A stretch of DNA of 64,000 bases from Bogoriella caseilytica. GTDB lineage: Bacteria > Actinomycetota > Actinomycetes > Actinomycetales > Actinomycetaceae. A program made the translations under genes and the position numbers. The notes beneath the pieces were generated by a model. That model was not told the origin of the DNA. It saw only the letters and a list, made by a program, of their open reading frames with translations, and ran no database searches. The stretch spans positions 2,108,001 through 2,172,000 of the forward strand of contig NZ_RKHK01000001.1 of assembly GCF_003752405.1 (NCBI RefSeq), given 5' to 3'. Shown here piece after piece: positions 16,280 through 28,581 of the stretch (position 1 is the first letter of the stretch; each line of letters begins with the position of its first letter).

Positions 16280-16502
16280 GGACGACGGTGCCCGGACGTC
16301 GGGCCCTCGTGTGTGCGCGTCGCACAGCCTCAATGGATCCGGTCAGGATCCTCCTGAGACCTCAAGACTGCGCCGAGATTCGGCCGGGCGACACGCCCGA
16401 CACCGGGGGCGAAGAAACCGCGGTCTCGAACCTCGCGGCCGAGACCGGCCGGGCAGGAAAGCTCATCAGAATGCAAGCGTCAGAACCTGAGACGGAGTAG
16501 TA

Positions 16503-16877
16503 GTGCCCACGATCCAGCAGCTCGTCCGCAAGGGCCGCAGCGTCAAGCCGGGTGCGTCGAAGACGCCGGCCCTTAAGGGCAGCCCGCAGCGGCGCGGCGT
16601 CTGCACCCGCGTCTACACCACGACCCCGAAGAAGCCGAACTCGGCTCTGCGGAAGGTCGCGCGTGTCCGCCTGTCCTCCGGCATTGAGGTCACCGCCTAC
16701 ATCCCGGGTGTCGGCCATAACCTCCAGGAGCACTCCATTGTGCTCGTGCGTGGGGGTCGTGTGAAGGACCTTCCCGGTGTGCGCTACAAGATCGTGCGCG
16801 GAGCTCTGGACACCCAGGGCGTGCGCGGCCGCCAGCAGGCCCGTAGCCGCTACGGCGCCAAGAAGGAGAAGAAGTAA
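16503..16877 (+). CDS. rpsL: 30S ribosomal protein S12 (uS12)
   Basis: Decoding-centre protein controlling accuracy. 124 residues from GTG at 16503. The conserved [20 protein letters not shown] (about 41-60) and [14 protein letters not shown] segments contain the lysines (K43 and the VKD lysine) where streptomycin-resistance changes usually occur; both are unmutated. Its TAA overlaps the rpsG ATG by one base, indicating translational coupling. Confidence 0.98.
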   Translation: MPTIQQLVRKGRSVKPGASKTPALKGSPQRRGVCTRVYTTTPKKPNSALRKVARVRLSSGIEVTAYIPGVGHNLQEHSIVLVRGGRVKDLPGVRYKIVRGALDTQGVRGRQQARSRYGAKKEKK

Positions 16878-17347
16878 TGCCTCGTAAAGGCCCCGTCAAG
16901 AAGCGGCCGCTGGTCAACGACCCGGTCTACGCCTCGCCGATGGTCACCCAGCTGGTGAACCGCGTGCTGCAGGACGGCAAGAAGTCCACCGCAGAGCGCA
17001 TCGTCTACGGAGCGCTTGAGGGCGTGCGTGGCAAGACCGACCAGGATCCGGCCGTGGTGCTCAAGCGCGCGCTGGAGAACGTCCGCCCCTCCCTTGAGGT
17101 GCGTTCGCGTCGTGTCGGTGGCGCTACCTACCAGGTCCCCGTCGAGGTGCGCACCTCGCGTCAGACCACGCTGGCCCTGCGCTGGCTGGTCGACTACGCG
17201 CGTGCCCGTCGTGAGAAGACCATGACCGAGCGCCTCATGAACGAGATCCTTGACGCCTCCAACGGCCTGGGTGCCGCTGTGAAGCGCCGCGAGGACACGC
17301 ACCGCATGGCCGAGGCCAACCGCGCCTTCGCCCACTACCGCTGGTGA
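16877..17347 (+). CDS. rpsG: 30S ribosomal protein S7 (uS7)
   Basis: Primary 16S rRNA binder of the 30S head near the E site. 156 residues, standard length; starts [10 protein letters not shown] and has [21 protein letters not shown] and the basic [14 protein letters not shown] loop. Coupled to rpsL by a one-base overlap; fusA follows 78 bases later. Confidence 0.98.
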   Translation: MPRKGPVKKRPLVNDPVYASPMVTQLVNRVLQDGKKSTAERIVYGALEGVRGKTDQDPAVVLKRALENVRPSLEVRSRRVGGATYQVPVEVRTSRQTTLALRWLVDYARARREKTMTERLMNEILDASNGLGAAVKRREDTHRMAEANRAFAHYRW

Positions 17348-17425
17348 TCCTTCCGGCCTGACTCCGTGTCCGCCCCTGCGGCGGCCCGGACTTTCGCAAC
17401 TGACGACGAGTGAAGAGAGCCTGAC

Positions 17426-19528
17426 GTGGCACTTGACGTGCTGACCGACCTCACCAAGGTCCGCAACATCGGCATCATGGCGCACATCGATGCCGGTAAG
17501 ACGACCACCACCGAGCGGATCCTGTTCTACACGGGCATCAACTACAAGATCGGCGAGACCCACGACGGTGCCTCGACGATGGACTGGATGGCCCAGGAGC
17601 AGGAGCGCGGCATCACGATCACGTCCGCCGCGACGACCTGTTACTGGAAAGACAACCAGATCAACATCATCGACACCCCCGGGCACGTCGACTTCACCGT
17701 TGAGGTGGAGCGCTCCCTGCGCGTGCTCGATGGTGCGGTGGCCGTCTTCGACGGTAAGGAAGGCGTCGAGCCCCAGTCCGAGACCGTCTGGCGTCAGGCC
17801 GACAAGTACGGCGTGCCCCGCATCTGCTTCGTCAACAAGATGGACAAGCTGGGCGCTGACTTCTACTTCACCGTCAAGACCATCGAGGACCGCCTCAAGG
17901 CCGTGCCGTTGGTCATGCAGCTGCCCATCGGCGCTGAGAACGAGTTCGAAGGCGTGGTCGACCTCGTCCGGATGAAGGCCCTGTACTGGCGTGGCGAGGT
18001 GGCCATCGGTGAGGACTACTCGCTCGAGGACATCCCGGCCGACCTCCAGGAGAAGGCTCAGGAGTACCGCCTCGCGCTGGTCGAGAAGATCGCCGAAGCG
18101 GACGAGGAGCTGCTCGAGAAGTACCTCGGTGGAGAAGAGCTGACCGAAGCCGAGATCAAGCGTGGCGTGCGGGCTCTGGCCGTCGCCGGCGAGGCCTACC
18201 CGGTCTTCTGTGGCTCGGCCTTCAAGAACAAGGGCGTCCAGCCCATGCTCGACGCGGTCATCGACTACCTCCCCTCCCCGCTGGACGTGCCCTCTGTCGA
18301 GGGCCACGCCGTCGGCGATGAGGAGAAGGTCGTGGAGCGTCACGCCAACGAGACCGACCCCTTCTCTGCGCTGGCTTTCAAGGTCGCCGTGCACCCCTTC
18401 TTCGGCAAGCTCACCTATGTGCGTGTCTACTCCGGCAAGGTGGCGCAGGGCGCTCAGATCATCAACTCGACCAAGGGCAAGAAGGAGCGTGTCGGGAAGC
18501 TCTTCCAGATGCACTCCAACAAGGAGAACCCGGTCGAGGAAGCCCACGCGGGTCACATCTACGCCTTCATCGGCCTCAAGGACACCACCACGGGTGACAC
18601 GCTGTGCGACCCGAACGCGCCGGTCATCCTGGAGTCGATGTCCTTCCCCGAGCCGGTCATCCACGTGGCGATCGAGCCCAAGACCAAGGGCGACCAGGAG
18701 AAGCTGTCCACCGCGATCCAGAAGCTCGCCGAGGAGGATCCCACCTTCTCCGTGCGCCTGGACGACGAGACCGGCCAGACCGTCATCGGCGGTATGGGTG
18801 AGCTCCACCTCGACATCCTGGTCGACCGCATGAAGCGTGAGTTCAAGGTCGAGGCCAACGTCGGCGCCCCGATGGTCGCCTACCGCGAAACCATCCGCCG
18901 CGAGGCCGTGAAGGTGGACTACACGCACAAGAAGCAGACCGGTGGCTCCGGGCAGTTCGCGAAGGTGCAGGTCACTTTCGAGCCGCTCGACACCTCGGAA
19001 GGCGAGTTCTACGAGTTCGCCAACGAGGTCACCGGTGGCCGCATTCCACGCGAGTACATTCCCAGCGTGGATGCCGGCATTCAGGACGCACTCCAGAACG
19101 GTGTCCTCGCGGGCTACCCGATGGTGGGCGTCAAGGCCATTCTGCTCGACGGCGCCTACCACGACGTCGACTCTTCGGAGATGGCCTTCAAGATTGCCGG
19201 CTCGATGGTGGTCAAGGAAGGGATCCGCCGCGCGGATCCTGCCCTGCTCGAGCCGACGATGGACGTCGAGGTACGTACGCCTGAGGAGTACATGGGCGAC
19301 GTCATCGGCGACATCAACTCCCGCCGTGGCATGATCCAGTCCATGGAGGACGCGAGCGGCGTGAAGGTCGTCCGCGCCCTGGTGCCGCTGTCGGAAATGT
19401 TCGGATACGTTGGTGACCTGCGGTCGAAGACCCAGGGTCGAGCGATGTACTCCATGCAGTTCCACAGCTATGCGGAGGTTCCTCGCGCCGTCGCCGAGGA
19501 GATCATCAAGAAGACCCGGGGCGAGTGA
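17426..19528 (+). CDS. fusA: translation elongation factor G
   Basis: GTPase that drives translocation. 700 residues from GTG at 17426. The G domain shows [14 protein letters not shown] (G1, about 20-33), the RGITITSAA switch I segment, DTPGHVDFT (G3) and NKMDKLGAD (G4). Domains II-V follow, ending with [15 protein letters not shown] and the [10 protein letters not shown] segment of EF-G domain V. Single-domain-order canonical EF-G within the str operon, followed by tuf. Confidence 0.97.
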   Translation: MALDVLTDLTKVRNIGIMAHIDAGKTTTTERILFYTGINYKIGETHDGASTMDWMAQEQERGITITSAATTCYWKDNQINIIDTPGHVDFTVEVERSLRVLDGAVAVFDGKEGVEPQSETVWRQADKYGVPRICFVNKMDKLGADFYFTVKTIEDRLKAVPLVMQLPIGAENEFEGVVDLVRMKALYWRGEVAIGEDYSLEDIPADLQEKAQEYRLALVEKIAEADEELLEKYLGGEELTEAEIKRGVRALAVAGEAYPVFCGSAFKNKGVQPMLDAVIDYLPSPLDVPSVEGHAVGDEEKVVERHANETDPFSALAFKVAVHPFFGKLTYVRVYSGKVAQGAQIINSTKGKKERVGKLFQMHSNKENPVEEAHAGHIYAFIGLKDTTTGDTLCDPNAPVILESMSFPEPVIHVAIEPKTKGDQEKLSTAIQKLAEEDPTFSVRLDDETGQTVIGGMGELHLDILVDRMKREFKVEANVGAPMVAYRETIRREAVKVDYTHKKQTGGSGQFAKVQVTFEPLDTSEGEFYEFANEVTGGRIPREYIPSVDAGIQDALQNGVLAGYPMVGVKAILLDGAYHDVDSSEMAFKIAGSMVVKEGIRRADPALLEPTMDVEVRTPEEYMGDVIGDINSRRGMIQSMEDASGVKVVRALVPLSEMFGYVGDLRSKTQGRAMYSMQFHSYAEVPRAVAEEIIKKTRGE

Positions 19529-19642
19529 GTCCCACAGGTCGATCGCACGACACCCAGTAATCCGACCCCGTAGGATCACGACAGTCCCCGCAGGGCAAGA
19601 CCCTGCGAGCTGAGAAACTACCCGAGTCCCAGGAGGACCCCA

Positions 19643-20836
19643 GTGGCGAAGGCCAAGTTCGAGCGGACCAAGCCGCACGTCAACATCGGCACCATCGGTC
19701 ACGTCGACCACGGAAAGACGACGCTGACCGCCGCGATCTCCAAGGTGCTGGCGGAAAAGTACCCGGATCTGAACGAGTACACCCCGTTCGACCAGGTCGA
19801 CAACGCTCCTGAGGAGCGCCAGCGCGGCATCACCATCAACGTCTCGCACGTTGAGTACCAGACGGAGAAGCGGCACTACGCGCACGTTGACGCGCCCGGT
19901 CACGCTGACTACATCAAGAACATGATCACCGGTGCCGCCCAGATGGACGGCGCGATCCTGGTGGTCGCTGCGACCGACGGCCCGATGGCCCAGACGCGCG
20001 AGCACGTGCTGCTCGCCCGCCAGGTGGGCGTGCCCTACCTGCTGGTCGCGCTGAACAAGTCCGACATGGTCGAGGACGAGGAAATCCTCGAGCTCGTCGA
20101 GATGGAGGTTCGCGAGCTGCTGTCCTCGCAGGACTTCCCCGGCGACGACGTTCCGGTCGTGCGCACTTCGGGCCTGAAGGCTCTCGAGGGCGACGAGAAG
20201 TGGACCGCCACCGTTGCCGAGCTCATGGACGCTGTGGACGAGAACGTCCCGGAGCCCAAGCGCGACATCGACAAGCCGTTCCTCATGCCGATCGAGGATG
20301 TCTTCACCATCACCGGCCGCGGCACCGTGGTCACCGGTCGTGTGGAGCGCGGTCAGCTCAAGGTCAACGCCGAGGTCGAGATCCTGGGTATCAAGGAGCA
20401 CAAGCAGACCACCACGGTCACGGGCATCGAGATGTTCCGCAAGCTGCTCGACACCGCTGACGCGGGTGAGAACGTCGGCCTGCTGCTGCGTGGCACCAAG
20501 CGCGAGGACGTCGAGCGCGGTCAGGTCGTCGTGCAGCCGGGCTCGATCACCCCGCACACCAAGTTCGAGGGCCAGGTCTACATCCTCAACAAGGATGAGG
20601 GCGGCCGCCACAACCCGTTCTACTCGAACTACCGCCCGCAGTTCTACTTCCGCACCACCGACGTCACCGGCGTCATCGAGCTGCCCGAGGGCACCGAGAT
20701 GGTCATGCCCGGAGACAACACCGAAATGACGGTCGAGCTGATCCAGCCGATCGCCATGGAGGAGGGCCTCGGCTTCGCCATCCGTGAGGGTGGACGCACC
20801 GTGGGTTCAGGCCGGGTCACCAAGATCCTCGCCTGA
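19643..20836 (+). CDS. tuf: translation elongation factor Tu
   Basis: Delivers aminoacyl-tRNA to the ribosome as a GTP complex. 397 residues from GTG at 19643 with AGGAGG upstream. [17 protein letters not shown] (G1) and [12 protein letters not shown] (switch I, with the conserved Thr) are followed by [12 protein letters not shown] (G3) and NKSDMV (G4). Domain III ends GRVTKILA. The 114-bp gap from fusA and strong terminator make it the last gene of the str operon. Confidence 0.98.
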   Translation: MAKAKFERTKPHVNIGTIGHVDHGKTTLTAAISKVLAEKYPDLNEYTPFDQVDNAPEERQRGITINVSHVEYQTEKRHYAHVDAPGHADYIKNMITGAAQMDGAILVVAATDGPMAQTREHVLLARQVGVPYLLVALNKSDMVEDEEILELVEMEVRELLSSQDFPGDDVPVVRTSGLKALEGDEKWTATVAELMDAVDENVPEPKRDIDKPFLMPIEDVFTITGRGTVVTGRVERGQLKVNAEVEILGIKEHKQTTTVTGIEMFRKLLDTADAGENVGLLLRGTKREDVERGQVVVQPGSITPHTKFEGQVYILNKDEGGRHNPFYSNYRPQFYFRTTDVTGVIELPEGTEMVMPGDNTEMTVELIQPIAMEEGLGFAIREGGRTVGSGRVTKILA

Positions 20837-21258
20837 TCTGACCTCTCGCTGACACAGCGCACGAAAGGCCCCTGGCAATCGCCAGGGGCCTTTCGTCGCT
20901 CCCGGACCTGCGGTCGCGTCGCATGCCGGGGCTTGCTAGCGTGCAGATGCGAGCGGATGACCTCGTCCGCGTGACTGAGGCCTCACCCAGGGATGAGCTA
21001 CAGGGCTGGCCATATGCCTGCCGCTTCTGGCAGACTGGAGCGGTTGCCTGCGGTAGGGCTTGCTGAGCGAACTCACGCGTTCAGCGAACGTGCCGGCTGG
21101 CACCCGGCTGAGGAACGAGAGCACATCCGCTCATGATCCCGGCCTGCGACACTACGACCACCCCGTTATCGACTACCCGGCAGGCGTGTCATTCCAAGCG
21201 ACACGCCCGAGCGCGGGGGTCGGACAAGGTAGCGGTACGAGAGAGGTAACACGACGCC
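20837..21258 (+). promoter_or_regulatory. tuf-rpsJ intergenic region, promoter/leader of the S10 operon
   Basis: The 422-base gap has the tuf terminator first. About 50 bases before rpsJ a leader hairpin is visible: GGCGTGTC (21183-21190) with GACACGCC (21200-21207). A weak CAGACT at about 21034 could be a -10 box, but no good -35 accompanies it. No gene is recognised. S10 leaders often mediate autoregulation by L4; that cannot be confirmed here. Confidence 0.45.
20861..20896 (+). terminator. strong terminator after tuf
   Basis: Perfect 16-bp stem (20861-20876 with 20881-20896; ACGAAAGGCCCCTGGC and complement) with a 4-base AATC loop. It ends the str operon. Confidence 0.85.
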
Positions 21259-21567
21259 ATGGCGGGACAGAAGATCCGCATCCGGCTTAAGTCCTACGAC
21301 CACGAGGTCATCGACAGCTCGGCGCGCAAGATCGTCGAGACGGTGAGCCGCGCTGGTGCGCAGGTCGTGGGGCCGGTGCCGCTGCCGACCGAAAAGAACG
21401 TCTTCACCGTGATTCGGTCGCCCCACAAGTACAAGGACAGCCGCGAGCACTTTGAGATGCGCACCCACAAGCGCCTCATCGACATCGTGGACCCGACGCC
21501 GAAGGCTGTCGACTCGCTGATGCGACTCGACCTGCCGGCCGACGTCAACATCGAGATCAAGCTCTGA
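21259..21567 (+). CDS. rpsJ: 30S ribosomal protein S10 (uS10)
   Basis: 30S head protein, also the NusE antitermination partner. 102 residues from ATG at 21259; [20 protein letters not shown] and [14 protein letters not shown] are standard. First gene of the S10 operon, with 11 bases to rplC. Confidence 0.98.
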   Translation: MAGQKIRIRLKSYDHEVIDSSARKIVETVSRAGAQVVGPVPLPTEKNVFTVIRSPHKYKDSREHFEMRTHKRLIDIVDPTPKAVDSLMRLDLPADVNIEIKL

Positions 21568-21578
21568 GGATCGCCACC

Positions 21579-22235
21579 ATGACCACGACTTCCCAGCGCG
21601 CCGTGAAGGCGCTGCTCGGTACCAAGCTCGGCATGACCCAGGTATGGGACGACGCCGGCCGCCTGGTCCCCGTGACCGTTGTCGAGGTGGGCACCAACGT
21701 CGTCGCTCAGGTGCGTTCCGCCGAGACCGACGGCTACAGCGCCGTCCAGCTCGCCGTTGGTCAGATCGACCCTCGCCGGGTCGGTCAGCCGCTCAAGGGC
21801 CACTTCGCCAAGGCCGAGGTCACCCCGCGCCGCCACCTCGTCGAGGTCCGCACCGCGGATGCCGCTGACTACGCAGCGGGCCAGGAGCTGACTGCTGAGG
21901 TCTTCGAGGCCGGCCAGCAGGTCGACATCGTCGGTACCACCAAGGGCAAGGGCACCGCCGGTGTGATGAAGCGCCACGGCTTCGCCGGCGTCGGCGCCTC
22001 GCACGGTGCGCACCGCAACCACCGCAAGCCTGGTTCCATCGGCGGCGCCTCCACCCCCGGCCGTGTCTTCAAGGGCATGCGGATGGCCGGACGGATGGGC
22101 CACGCCCGCCAGACCACCCAGAACCTGACGATCCACGCCGTCGACGCGGAGAAGGGTCTGCTCCTGGTCAAGGGCGCCGTCCCGGGCCCCAAGGGTGGAC
22201 TCCTCGTCGTCAAGACCGCCGTGAAGGGGGCCTGA
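21579..22235 (+). CDS. rplC: 50S ribosomal protein L3 (uL3)
   Basis: Early assembly protein reaching the peptidyl-transferase centre. 218 residues. [26 protein letters not shown] at the N terminus and [28 protein letters not shown] (the long loop) identify it. Spaced 5 bases from rplD. Confidence 0.98.
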   Translation: MTTTSQRAVKALLGTKLGMTQVWDDAGRLVPVTVVEVGTNVVAQVRSAETDGYSAVQLAVGQIDPRRVGQPLKGHFAKAEVTPRRHLVEVRTADAADYAAGQELTAEVFEAGQQVDIVGTTKGKGTAGVMKRHGFAGVGASHGAHRNHRKPGSIGGASTPGRVFKGMRMAGRMGHARQTTQNLTIHAVDAEKGLLLVKGAVPGPKGGLLVVKTAVKGA

Positions 22236-22240
22236 AGGAC

Positions 22241-22900
22241 ATGACGGAAAACACCGCGAAGTCCGTGGACGTCCTCGACGCCGCGGGGAAGAAGGCCGGC
22301 TCGGCCGAACTTCCCGCCGCGATCTTCGATGTCCAGACCAACATCCCGCTGATCCACCAGGTGGTTGTCGCCCAGCAGGCGGCAGCACGCCAGGGCACGC
22401 ACGCCACCAAGACGCGCGGCAACGTGCGCGGTGGTGGGCGCAAGCCTTACCGCCAGAAGGGCACCGGTCGCGCCCGTCAGGGTTCGATCCGCGCACCGCA
22501 GTACGCCGGTGGTGGCATCGTCCACGGCCCGCAGCCGCGTGACTACAGCCAGCGCACCCCCAAGAAGATGAAGGCTGCCGCTCTGCGTGGCGCCCTCTCC
22601 GACCGGGCGCGTGCCGGCCGCGTGCACGTGGTCAGCGAACTGATCACCGGCGATGTGCCCCGCACCAAGGACGCGCTCGCCGCGCTGCGTCTTGTGGTGG
22701 CCGAGCGTACCGCCGTCGTGGTGGTCGAGCGCACCGATCGCGTCACCGAGCTCAGCCTGCGCAACGCCCCCGAGGTGCACGTGCTCTGGGCCGATCAGCT
22801 CAACACCTACGACGTGCTCGTTCACGACGACGTCGTGTTCACCTCCGGCGCACTGCAGGAGTTCCTGCAGGGCCGGACCAAGGCGGAGGAGGAGAAGTGA
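22241..22900 (+). CDS. rplD: 50S ribosomal protein L4 (uL4)
   Basis: Lines the exit tunnel with its extended loop; in some bacteria it feeds back on its operon. 219 residues from ATG at 22241. The loop region [24 protein letters not shown] is diagnostic. Its TGA overlaps the rplW GTG (GTGA). Confidence 0.98.
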   Translation: MTENTAKSVDVLDAAGKKAGSAELPAAIFDVQTNIPLIHQVVVAQQAAARQGTHATKTRGNVRGGGRKPYRQKGTGRARQGSIRAPQYAGGGIVHGPQPRDYSQRTPKKMKAAALRGALSDRARAGRVHVVSELITGDVPRTKDALAALRLVVAERTAVVVVERTDRVTELSLRNAPEVHVLWADQLNTYDVLVHDDVVFTSGALQEFLQGRTKAEEEK

Positions 22901-23202
22901 GCATCGAGGTCTCGAAAAACCCCCGCGACATCATCATCAAGCCGATCGTCTCCGAGAAGAGCTACACGCTCATCGACGAGGGTAAGTACACCTTCGAGGT
23001 GGACCCGCGCTCGAACAAGACGGAGATCAAGAACGCCGTGGAGAAGATCTTCGACGTGAAGGTCGCCGCGGTGAACACCGCCAACCGCATGGGCAAGTCC
23101 CGCCGCACCCGCTACGGCCTGGGTAAGCGGAAGGACACCAAGCGCGCGATCATCACGCTGCGTGAGGGCTCAATCGACATCTTCGGCGAGGTCGCCGGCT
23201 GA
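22897..23202 (+). CDS. rplW: 50S ribosomal protein L23 (uL23)
   Basis: Sits at the tunnel exit and docks trigger factor, SRP and the Sec channel. 101 residues from GTG at 22897, overlapping rplD by 4 bases. [13 protein letters not shown] and the [22 protein letters not shown] loop are typical. Confidence 0.97.
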   Translation: MSIEVSKNPRDIIIKPIVSEKSYTLIDEGKYTFEVDPRSNKTEIKNAVEKIFDVKVAAVNTANRMGKSRRTRYGLGKRKDTKRAIITLREGSIDIFGEVAG

Positions 23203-23233
23203 GGCCGGCGCCGATTCGATAAGGATCTGATCC

Positions 23234-24070
<837 letters not shown>

Positions 24071-24084
24071 GGAGATTCGAAGCC

Positions 24085-24366
24085 ATGCCGCGTAGCCTCA
24101 AGAAGGGCCCCTTCGTTGACGACCACCTGCAGAAGAAGGTGGACGTCCAGAACGAATCGGGCTCCAAGAACGTCATCAAGACCTGGTCACGTCGCTCGTT
24201 GATCACCCCCGACTTCCTGGGCCACACCTTTGCGGTCCACGACGGTCGCAAGCACGTCCCGGTGTTCGTCACCGAGTCGATGGTTGGTCACAAGCTCGGG
24301 GAGTTCGCCCCGACCCGCACCTTCCGTGGGCACGACAAGGACGACCGCAAGGCTCGCCGCCGCTGA
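24085..24366 (+). CDS. rpsS: 30S ribosomal protein S19 (uS19)
   Basis: 30S head protein paired with S13. 93 residues. [24 protein letters not shown] and [13 protein letters not shown] are hallmark segments. 14 bases after rplB. Confidence 0.98.
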   Translation: MPRSLKKGPFVDDHLQKKVDVQNESGSKNVIKTWSRRSLITPDFLGHTFAVHDGRKHVPVFVTESMVGHKLGEFAPTRTFRGHDKDDRKARRR

Positions 24367-24398
24367 GGCGCGCGCCCCGATCTAGGTAAGGCAGGAAC

Positions 24399-24776
24399 AT
24401 GGAAGCCAAGGCGCAGGCGCGATTTGTGCGCGTCACGCCCATGAAGGCACGCCGCATCGTGGACGTTGTCCGCGGTCGGCGAGTCGGGGACGCCGTGACC
24501 ACGCTGCAGTTCGCTCCGCAGTCGGCCGCCGAGCCGGTACGCAAGGTCGTCGAGTCCGCGCTCGCCAATGCGCGGGTGAAGGCCGATCAGGCCGGCGAAG
24601 CCTTTGTGGAATCCGATCTCGTCGTGCTCGAGGCATATGTAGACGAAGGGCCGACTCTCAAGCGGTTCCGTCCACGTGCCCAGGGCCGGGCCAGTCGAAT
24701 CAACAAGCGCACTAGCCACATCACCGTGGTCGTGGGCGAGTCCAACACCGGAGAGAAGAAGGGGAGGGCCCGCTGA
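24399..24776 (+). CDS. rplV: 50S ribosomal protein L22 (uL22)
   Basis: Exit-tunnel protein whose loop influences macrolide binding. 125 residues from ATG at 24399. [20 protein letters not shown] at the N terminus and [20 protein letters not shown] in the loop are standard. Stop overlaps the rpsC start (TGATG). Confidence 0.98.
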   Translation: MEAKAQARFVRVTPMKARRIVDVVRGRRVGDAVTTLQFAPQSAAEPVRKVVESALANARVKADQAGEAFVESDLVVLEAYVDEGPTLKRFRPRAQGRASRINKRTSHITVVVGESNTGEKKGRAR

Positions 24777-25585
24777 TGGGTCAGAAGGTCAACCCGACCG
24801 GGTTCCGACTCGGCATCACCACCGACCACCGCTCTCGCTGGTTCGCCGACTCCACCAAGGAGGGGCAGCGCTATCGCGACTACGTCCGCGAGGACGTCGC
24901 GATCCGCGCCCTGATGTCCGAGGGCCTCGAGCGCGCCGGCATTGCCAAGGTAGACATCGAGCGCACCCGCGATCGTGTCCGCGTGGATCTGCACACCGCC
25001 CGCCCGGGCATCGTGATCGGTCGGCGTGGTGCGGAGGCGGACCGTCTGCGTGGCCAGCTCGAGAAGCTGACCGGCAAGCAGGTCCAGCTCAACATCCTCG
25101 AGGTGAAGAACCCCGAGGCCGACGCGCAGCTCGTCGCCCAGGGCATCGCTGAACAGCTCGCTTCTCGTGTGTCCTTCCGTCGCGCGATGCGCAAGGGCAT
25201 GCAGTCCGCGCAGCGGGCCGGCGCCAAGGGCATCCGCGTGCAGTGCGCCGGCCGCCTCGGTGGCGCCGAGATGTCGCGCTCGGAGTTCTACCGCGAGGGC
25301 CGCGTGCCCCTGCACACGCTGCGGGCGAACATTGACTACGGCTTCTTCGAGGCCAAGACCACCTTCGGTCGCATCGGCGTGAAGGTCTGGATCTACAAGG
25401 GCGATGTCACCGAGAAGGAATACGCCCGCGAGCAGGCTGAGGCCCCCGCCCGTGGTCGTGGCCCGCGTGGTCGTGGCCCCCGTCGCGACGGCGGCCCCGC
25501 TGAGCGCCCCCGCGGCCCGCGTCGAACCACTCCCGAGGGTTCAGCTCCCGCTGAGGCCCCGGCTACCACCGGAACGGAGGCCTGA
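24776..25585 (+). CDS. rpsC: 30S ribosomal protein S3 (uS3)
   Basis: Lines the mRNA entry channel. 269 residues: the N-terminal KH domain ([20 protein letters not shown]) and C-terminal S3 domain ([34 protein letters not shown]) are complete. The last ~50 residues are an Arg/Gly/Pro-rich tail ([15 protein letters not shown]), an extension seen in actinobacterial S3. Coupled to rplV by a 1-base overlap. Confidence 0.98.
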   Translation: MGQKVNPTGFRLGITTDHRSRWFADSTKEGQRYRDYVREDVAIRALMSEGLERAGIAKVDIERTRDRVRVDLHTARPGIVIGRRGAEADRLRGQLEKLTGKQVQLNILEVKNPEADAQLVAQGIAEQLASRVSFRRAMRKGMQSAQRAGAKGIRVQCAGRLGGAEMSRSEFYREGRVPLHTLRANIDYGFFEAKTTFGRIGVKVWIYKGDVTEKEYAREQAEAPARGRGPRGRGPRRDGGPAERPRGPRRTTPEGSAPAEAPATTGTEA

Positions 25586-25590
25586 GTCTC

Positions 25591-26010
25591 ATGCTCATCC
25601 CCCGGCGGACCAAGCACCGCAAGCAGCACCGTCCCGCACGCCGTGGCGTGGCCAAGGGCGGCACCGAGATCAGCTTCGGTGACTTCGGCATCCAGGCTCT
25701 CGAGCCCGCCTACGTCACCAACCGGCAGATCGAGGCCGCGCGTATTGCCATGACGCGCCACATCAAGCGTGGCGGCAAGGTCTGGATCAACATCTTCCCG
25801 GACCGCCCCCTGACCAAGAAGCCCGCCGAAGTCCGTATGGGCTCCGGTAAGGGTTCCCCCGAGTGGTGGATCGCCAACGTCAAGCCCGGTCGTGTGCTCT
25901 TTGAGCTCGCCGGCGTCGACGAGTCCCTGGCACGTGAAGCCCTCTCTCGCGCGCAGCACAAGCTGCCGATGAAGACCCGTTTTGTGACCCGTGAAGGTGG
26001 TGAGGGCTGA
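25591..26010 (+). CDS. rplP: 50S ribosomal protein L16 (uL16)
   Basis: Contacts A-site tRNA near the peptidyl-transferase centre. 139 residues from ATG at 25591; [19 protein letters not shown] and [18 protein letters not shown] are signature segments. Overlaps rpmC by one base. Confidence 0.98.
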   Translation: MLIPRRTKHRKQHRPARRGVAKGGTEISFGDFGIQALEPAYVTNRQIEAARIAMTRHIKRGGKVWINIFPDRPLTKKPAEVRMGSGKGSPEWWIANVKPGRVLFELAGVDESLAREALSRAQHKLPMKTRFVTREGGEG

Positions 26011-26249
26011 TGGCCATCGGGACCAAGGGCCTCATGCCGGCCGACCTGGACGCGATGGACGATTCCCGTCTCGCCCAGGAGCTGGAGAAGGCCAAGGCCG
26101 AGCTGTTCAACCTCCGTTTCTCGGCGGCCACCGGCCAGCTCGAGGACCACGGTCGGCTCAAGGCGGTCAAGCGCGACATCTCCCGCATCTACACCATCGT
26201 GCGCGAGCGCGAGCTCGGTATCCGCACCGCGCCGAGCACTGAGGAGTGA
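26010..26249 (+). CDS. rpmC: 50S ribosomal protein L29 (uL29)
   Basis: Small helical protein at the tunnel exit beside L23. 79 residues; the core [26 protein letters not shown] is typical, with a short N-terminal extension. Confidence 0.97.
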   Translation: MAIGTKGLMPADLDAMDDSRLAQELEKAKAELFNLRFSAATGQLEDHGRLKAVKRDISRIYTIVRERELGIRTAPSTEE

Positions 26250-26256
26250 GGAACCA

Positions 26257-26556
26257 GTGAGCGAGAACGCCACTAGCGAGACCGTGACTGAGACCGGCAC
26301 CGACGAGCGCAACGCCCGCAAGGTGCGTCGTGGCTACGTGGTCTCGGCCAAGATGGACAAGACCGTTGTCGTCGAGGTCGAAGACCGCGTGACCCACGCT
26401 CTGTACGGCAAGGTCATCCGCCGCACCACCAAGGTCAAGGCGCACGATGAGAACAACGAGGTCGGCGTTGGTGACCTCGTTCGCATCATGGAGACCCGAC
26501 CGCTCTCGGCCACCAAGCGCAACCGCGTGGTCGAGGTCATCGAGAAGGCCAAGTAA
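26257..26556 (+). CDS. rpsQ: 30S ribosomal protein S17 (uS17)
   Basis: Primary 16S rRNA-binding assembly protein with an OB fold. 99 residues from GTG at 26257. A ~22-residue Glu/Thr-rich extension precedes the core [38 protein letters not shown] closes it. Confidence 0.97.
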   Translation: MSENATSETVTETGTDERNARKVRRGYVVSAKMDKTVVVEVEDRVTHALYGKVIRRTTKVKAHDENNEVGVGDLVRIMETRPLSATKRNRVVEVIEKAK

Positions 26557-26640
26557 GGCCTCCAGGCCCGCATATCCGTTCGGCCAGGCTCGGTCGGCAC
26601 CAGATCGGCCGAGAACCGGCACGACGAAGGAGAACACCCA

Positions 26641-27009
26641 ATGATCCAGCAGGAGTCGCGGCTCAAGGTCGCCGACAACACCGGTGCGAAGGAAATCCTG
26701 ACCATCCGTGTGCTCGGTGGCTCTGGTCGGCGCTACGCCGGAATCGGCGACACGATTGTCGCCACCGTCAAGGACGCCATCCCTGGCGGCAACGTCAAGA
26801 AGGGCGATGTCGTCAAGGCTGTTGTCGTGCGCACCGCCAAGGAGCGCCGCCGTCCAGACGGTTCCTACATCAAGTTCGACGAGAACGCTGCCGTCATTCT
26901 CAAGAATGACGGCGACCCGCGCGGAACCCGCATCTTCGGCCCTGTCGGCCGCGAGCTGCGCGACAAGAAGTTCATGCGCATCGTCTCCCTGGCTCCGGAG
27001 GTGCTCTGA
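26641..27009 (+). CDS. rplN: 50S ribosomal protein L14 (uL14)
   Basis: Intersubunit bridge protein. 122 residues, exact family length. [20 protein letters not shown] and [20 protein letters not shown] are diagnostic. First gene of the spc-type run; the 84-bp gap from rpsQ shows no terminator. Confidence 0.98.
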   Translation: MIQQESRLKVADNTGAKEILTIRVLGGSGRRYAGIGDTIVATVKDAIPGGNVKKGDVVKAVVVRTAKERRRPDGSYIKFDENAAVILKNDGDPRGTRIFGPVGRELRDKKFMRIVSLAPEVL

Positions 27010-27011
27010 GA

Positions 27012-27353
27012 ATGGCGAAGATCAAGAAGGGCGACCTCGTGGTCGTCGTCGCCGGCAAGGACAAGGGCAAGCAGGGACGTGTGCTCGAGGTCTTCAAGGA
27101 CGCCGACCGCGTCATCGTTGAGGGCGTGCAGCGCATCACCAAGCACACCAAGGTGGGCCAGTCCTCCCGCGGTGCGCAGACCGGCGGCATCGAGACCGTC
27201 GAAGCCCCCATTCACGTCAGCAACGTGATGGTGGTCGACCCGGAGACCAAGAAGGGCACCCGGGTGGGCTACCGCACCGAGCAGGTCGAGCGCGACGGCC
27301 GGACCAGGAACATGCGGGTCCGCGTGGCGAAGCGCTCCGGTAAGGACATCTGA
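27012..27353 (+). CDS. rplX: 50S ribosomal protein L24 (uL24)
   Basis: Assembly-initiating 50S protein with a KOW motif ([23 protein letters not shown]). 113 residues; two bases separate it from rplN and one from rplE. Confidence 0.97.
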   Translation: MAKIKKGDLVVVVAGKDKGKQGRVLEVFKDADRVIVEGVQRITKHTKVGQSSRGAQTGGIETVEAPIHVSNVMVVDPETKKGTRVGYRTEQVERDGRTRNMRVRVAKRSGKDI

Positions 27354-27354
27354 T

Positions 27355-27924
27355 ATGACCACCACCTCCACCGAGACGCAGATCCCGCGCCTCAAGCAGC
27401 GCTACCGCGAGGAGATCCTCCCGGCGCTGCGCGAGGAGTTTGACTTCTCCAATGTGCACCAGGTCCCCGGCCTGACCAAGATCGTGGTCAACATGGGTGT
27501 GGGAGACGCAGCGCGCGACTCCAAGCTCATCGAGGGCGCCGTGCGCGACCTGATGACGATCACCGGCCAGAAGCCGTCGGTGACCCGGGCCAAGAAGTCC
27601 ATCGCCCAGTTCAAGCTCCGCGAGGGACAGCCCATCGGCGCGCACACCACCCTGCGTGGTGACCGCATGTGGGAGTTCTTGGACCGGTTGCTCTCCCTGG
27701 CGCTGCCCCGTATCCGTGACTTCCGCGGCCTGAGCCCGAAGCAGTTCGACGGCAACGGCAACTACACCTTCGGTCTCACCGAGCAGTCGATGTTCCATGA
27801 GATCGACCAGGACAAGATCGACCGGGTCCGCGGCATGGACATCACCGTGGTCACCACCGCGAGCAACGATGACGAGGGCCGCGCCCTGCTGCGCCGCCTG
27901 GGTTTCCCGTTCAAGGAGAACTGA
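27355..27924 (+). CDS. rplE: 50S ribosomal protein L5 (uL5)
   Basis: Binds 5S rRNA and contacts P-site tRNA. 189 residues. [37 protein letters not shown] and [20 protein letters not shown] are family signatures. Overlaps rpsN by one base (TGATG). Confidence 0.98.
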   Translation: MTTTSTETQIPRLKQRYREEILPALREEFDFSNVHQVPGLTKIVVNMGVGDAARDSKLIEGAVRDLMTITGQKPSVTRAKKSIAQFKLREGQPIGAHTTLRGDRMWEFLDRLLSLALPRIRDFRGLSPKQFDGNGNYTFGLTEQSMFHEIDQDKIDRVRGMDITVVTTASNDDEGRALLRRLGFPFKEN

Positions 27925-28109
27925 TGGCGAAGACCGCACTAGTCCAGAAGGCCAACCGCAAGCCCAAGTTTGCGGTGCGTGCCTACACCCGTTGCCAGCG
28001 TTGCGGACGCCCGCACTCTGTGTACCGCAAGTTCGGCCTGTGCCGTATCTGCCTGCGTGAGATGGCCCTTGCCGGCCAGCTCCCCGGCGTGACCAAGTCC
28101 AGCTGGTAA
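27924..28109 (+). CDS. rpsZ: 30S ribosomal protein S14, zinc-binding type Z (uS14)
   Basis: 30S head protein. 61 residues with a complete zinc ribbon: C24, C27, C40 and C43 (CQRC and CRIC). This is the short C+ paralogue. Many high-GC bacteria also hold a zinc-free paralogue elsewhere for zinc limitation; none is in this window. Confidence 0.98.
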   Translation: MAKTALVQKANRKPKFAVRAYTRCQRCGRPHSVYRKFGLCRICLREMALAGQLPGVTKSSW

Positions 28110-28164
28110 CACCACTACGTCGAAGGTCCGTAGGGAAACCGCGACGAGGAAGGGCTGAGGCCCA

Positions 28165-28563
28165 ATGACGATGACTGACCCCATCGCAGACATGCTCACG
28201 CGTCTGCGTAACGCCAACTCGGCGTACCACGAGACGGTTTCCATGCCGTACTCCAAGCTCAAGGCGAACATCGCCGACATCCTCAAGGCCGAGGGCTACA
28301 TCGCCGGATCGTCCGTCGAGGACGCCGAGGTGGGCAAGACGCTGGTGCTGGAGCTGAAGTTCGGCCCCAGCCGGGAGCGCTCCCTCGCTGGAGTGCGCCG
28401 GGTGTCGAAGCCCGGTCTGCGCGTGTACGCCAAGTCCACGAACCTGCCCAAGGTCCTCGGCGGTCTCGGGGTGGCCATTCTGTCCACCTCCTCCGGCCTG
28501 CTGACCGACCGTGAGGCCAAGAGCAAGGGTGTAGGCGGAGAAGTTCTCGCCTACGTCTGGTGA
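28165..28563 (+). CDS. rpsH: 30S ribosomal protein S8 (uS8)
   Basis: Central-domain assembly protein and, in many bacteria, the spc operon repressor. 132 residues. [20 protein letters not shown] and [26 protein letters not shown] are classic. Confidence 0.98.
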   Translation: MTMTDPIADMLTRLRNANSAYHETVSMPYSKLKANIADILKAEGYIAGSSVEDAEVGKTLVLELKFGPSRERSLAGVRRVSKPGLRVYAKSTNLPKVLGGLGVAILSTSSGLLTDREAKSKGVGGEVLAYVW

Positions 28564-28581
28564 CGGAAGGAGGATCACACT

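Larger units (their letters stand above)
16091..16502 (+). other. intergenic region rpoC-rpsL
   Basis: The 412-base gap contains the rpoC hairpin, the predicted str promoter and a ~215-base leader before rpsL. No convincing gene or conserved riboregulator is recognised. Confidence 0.55.
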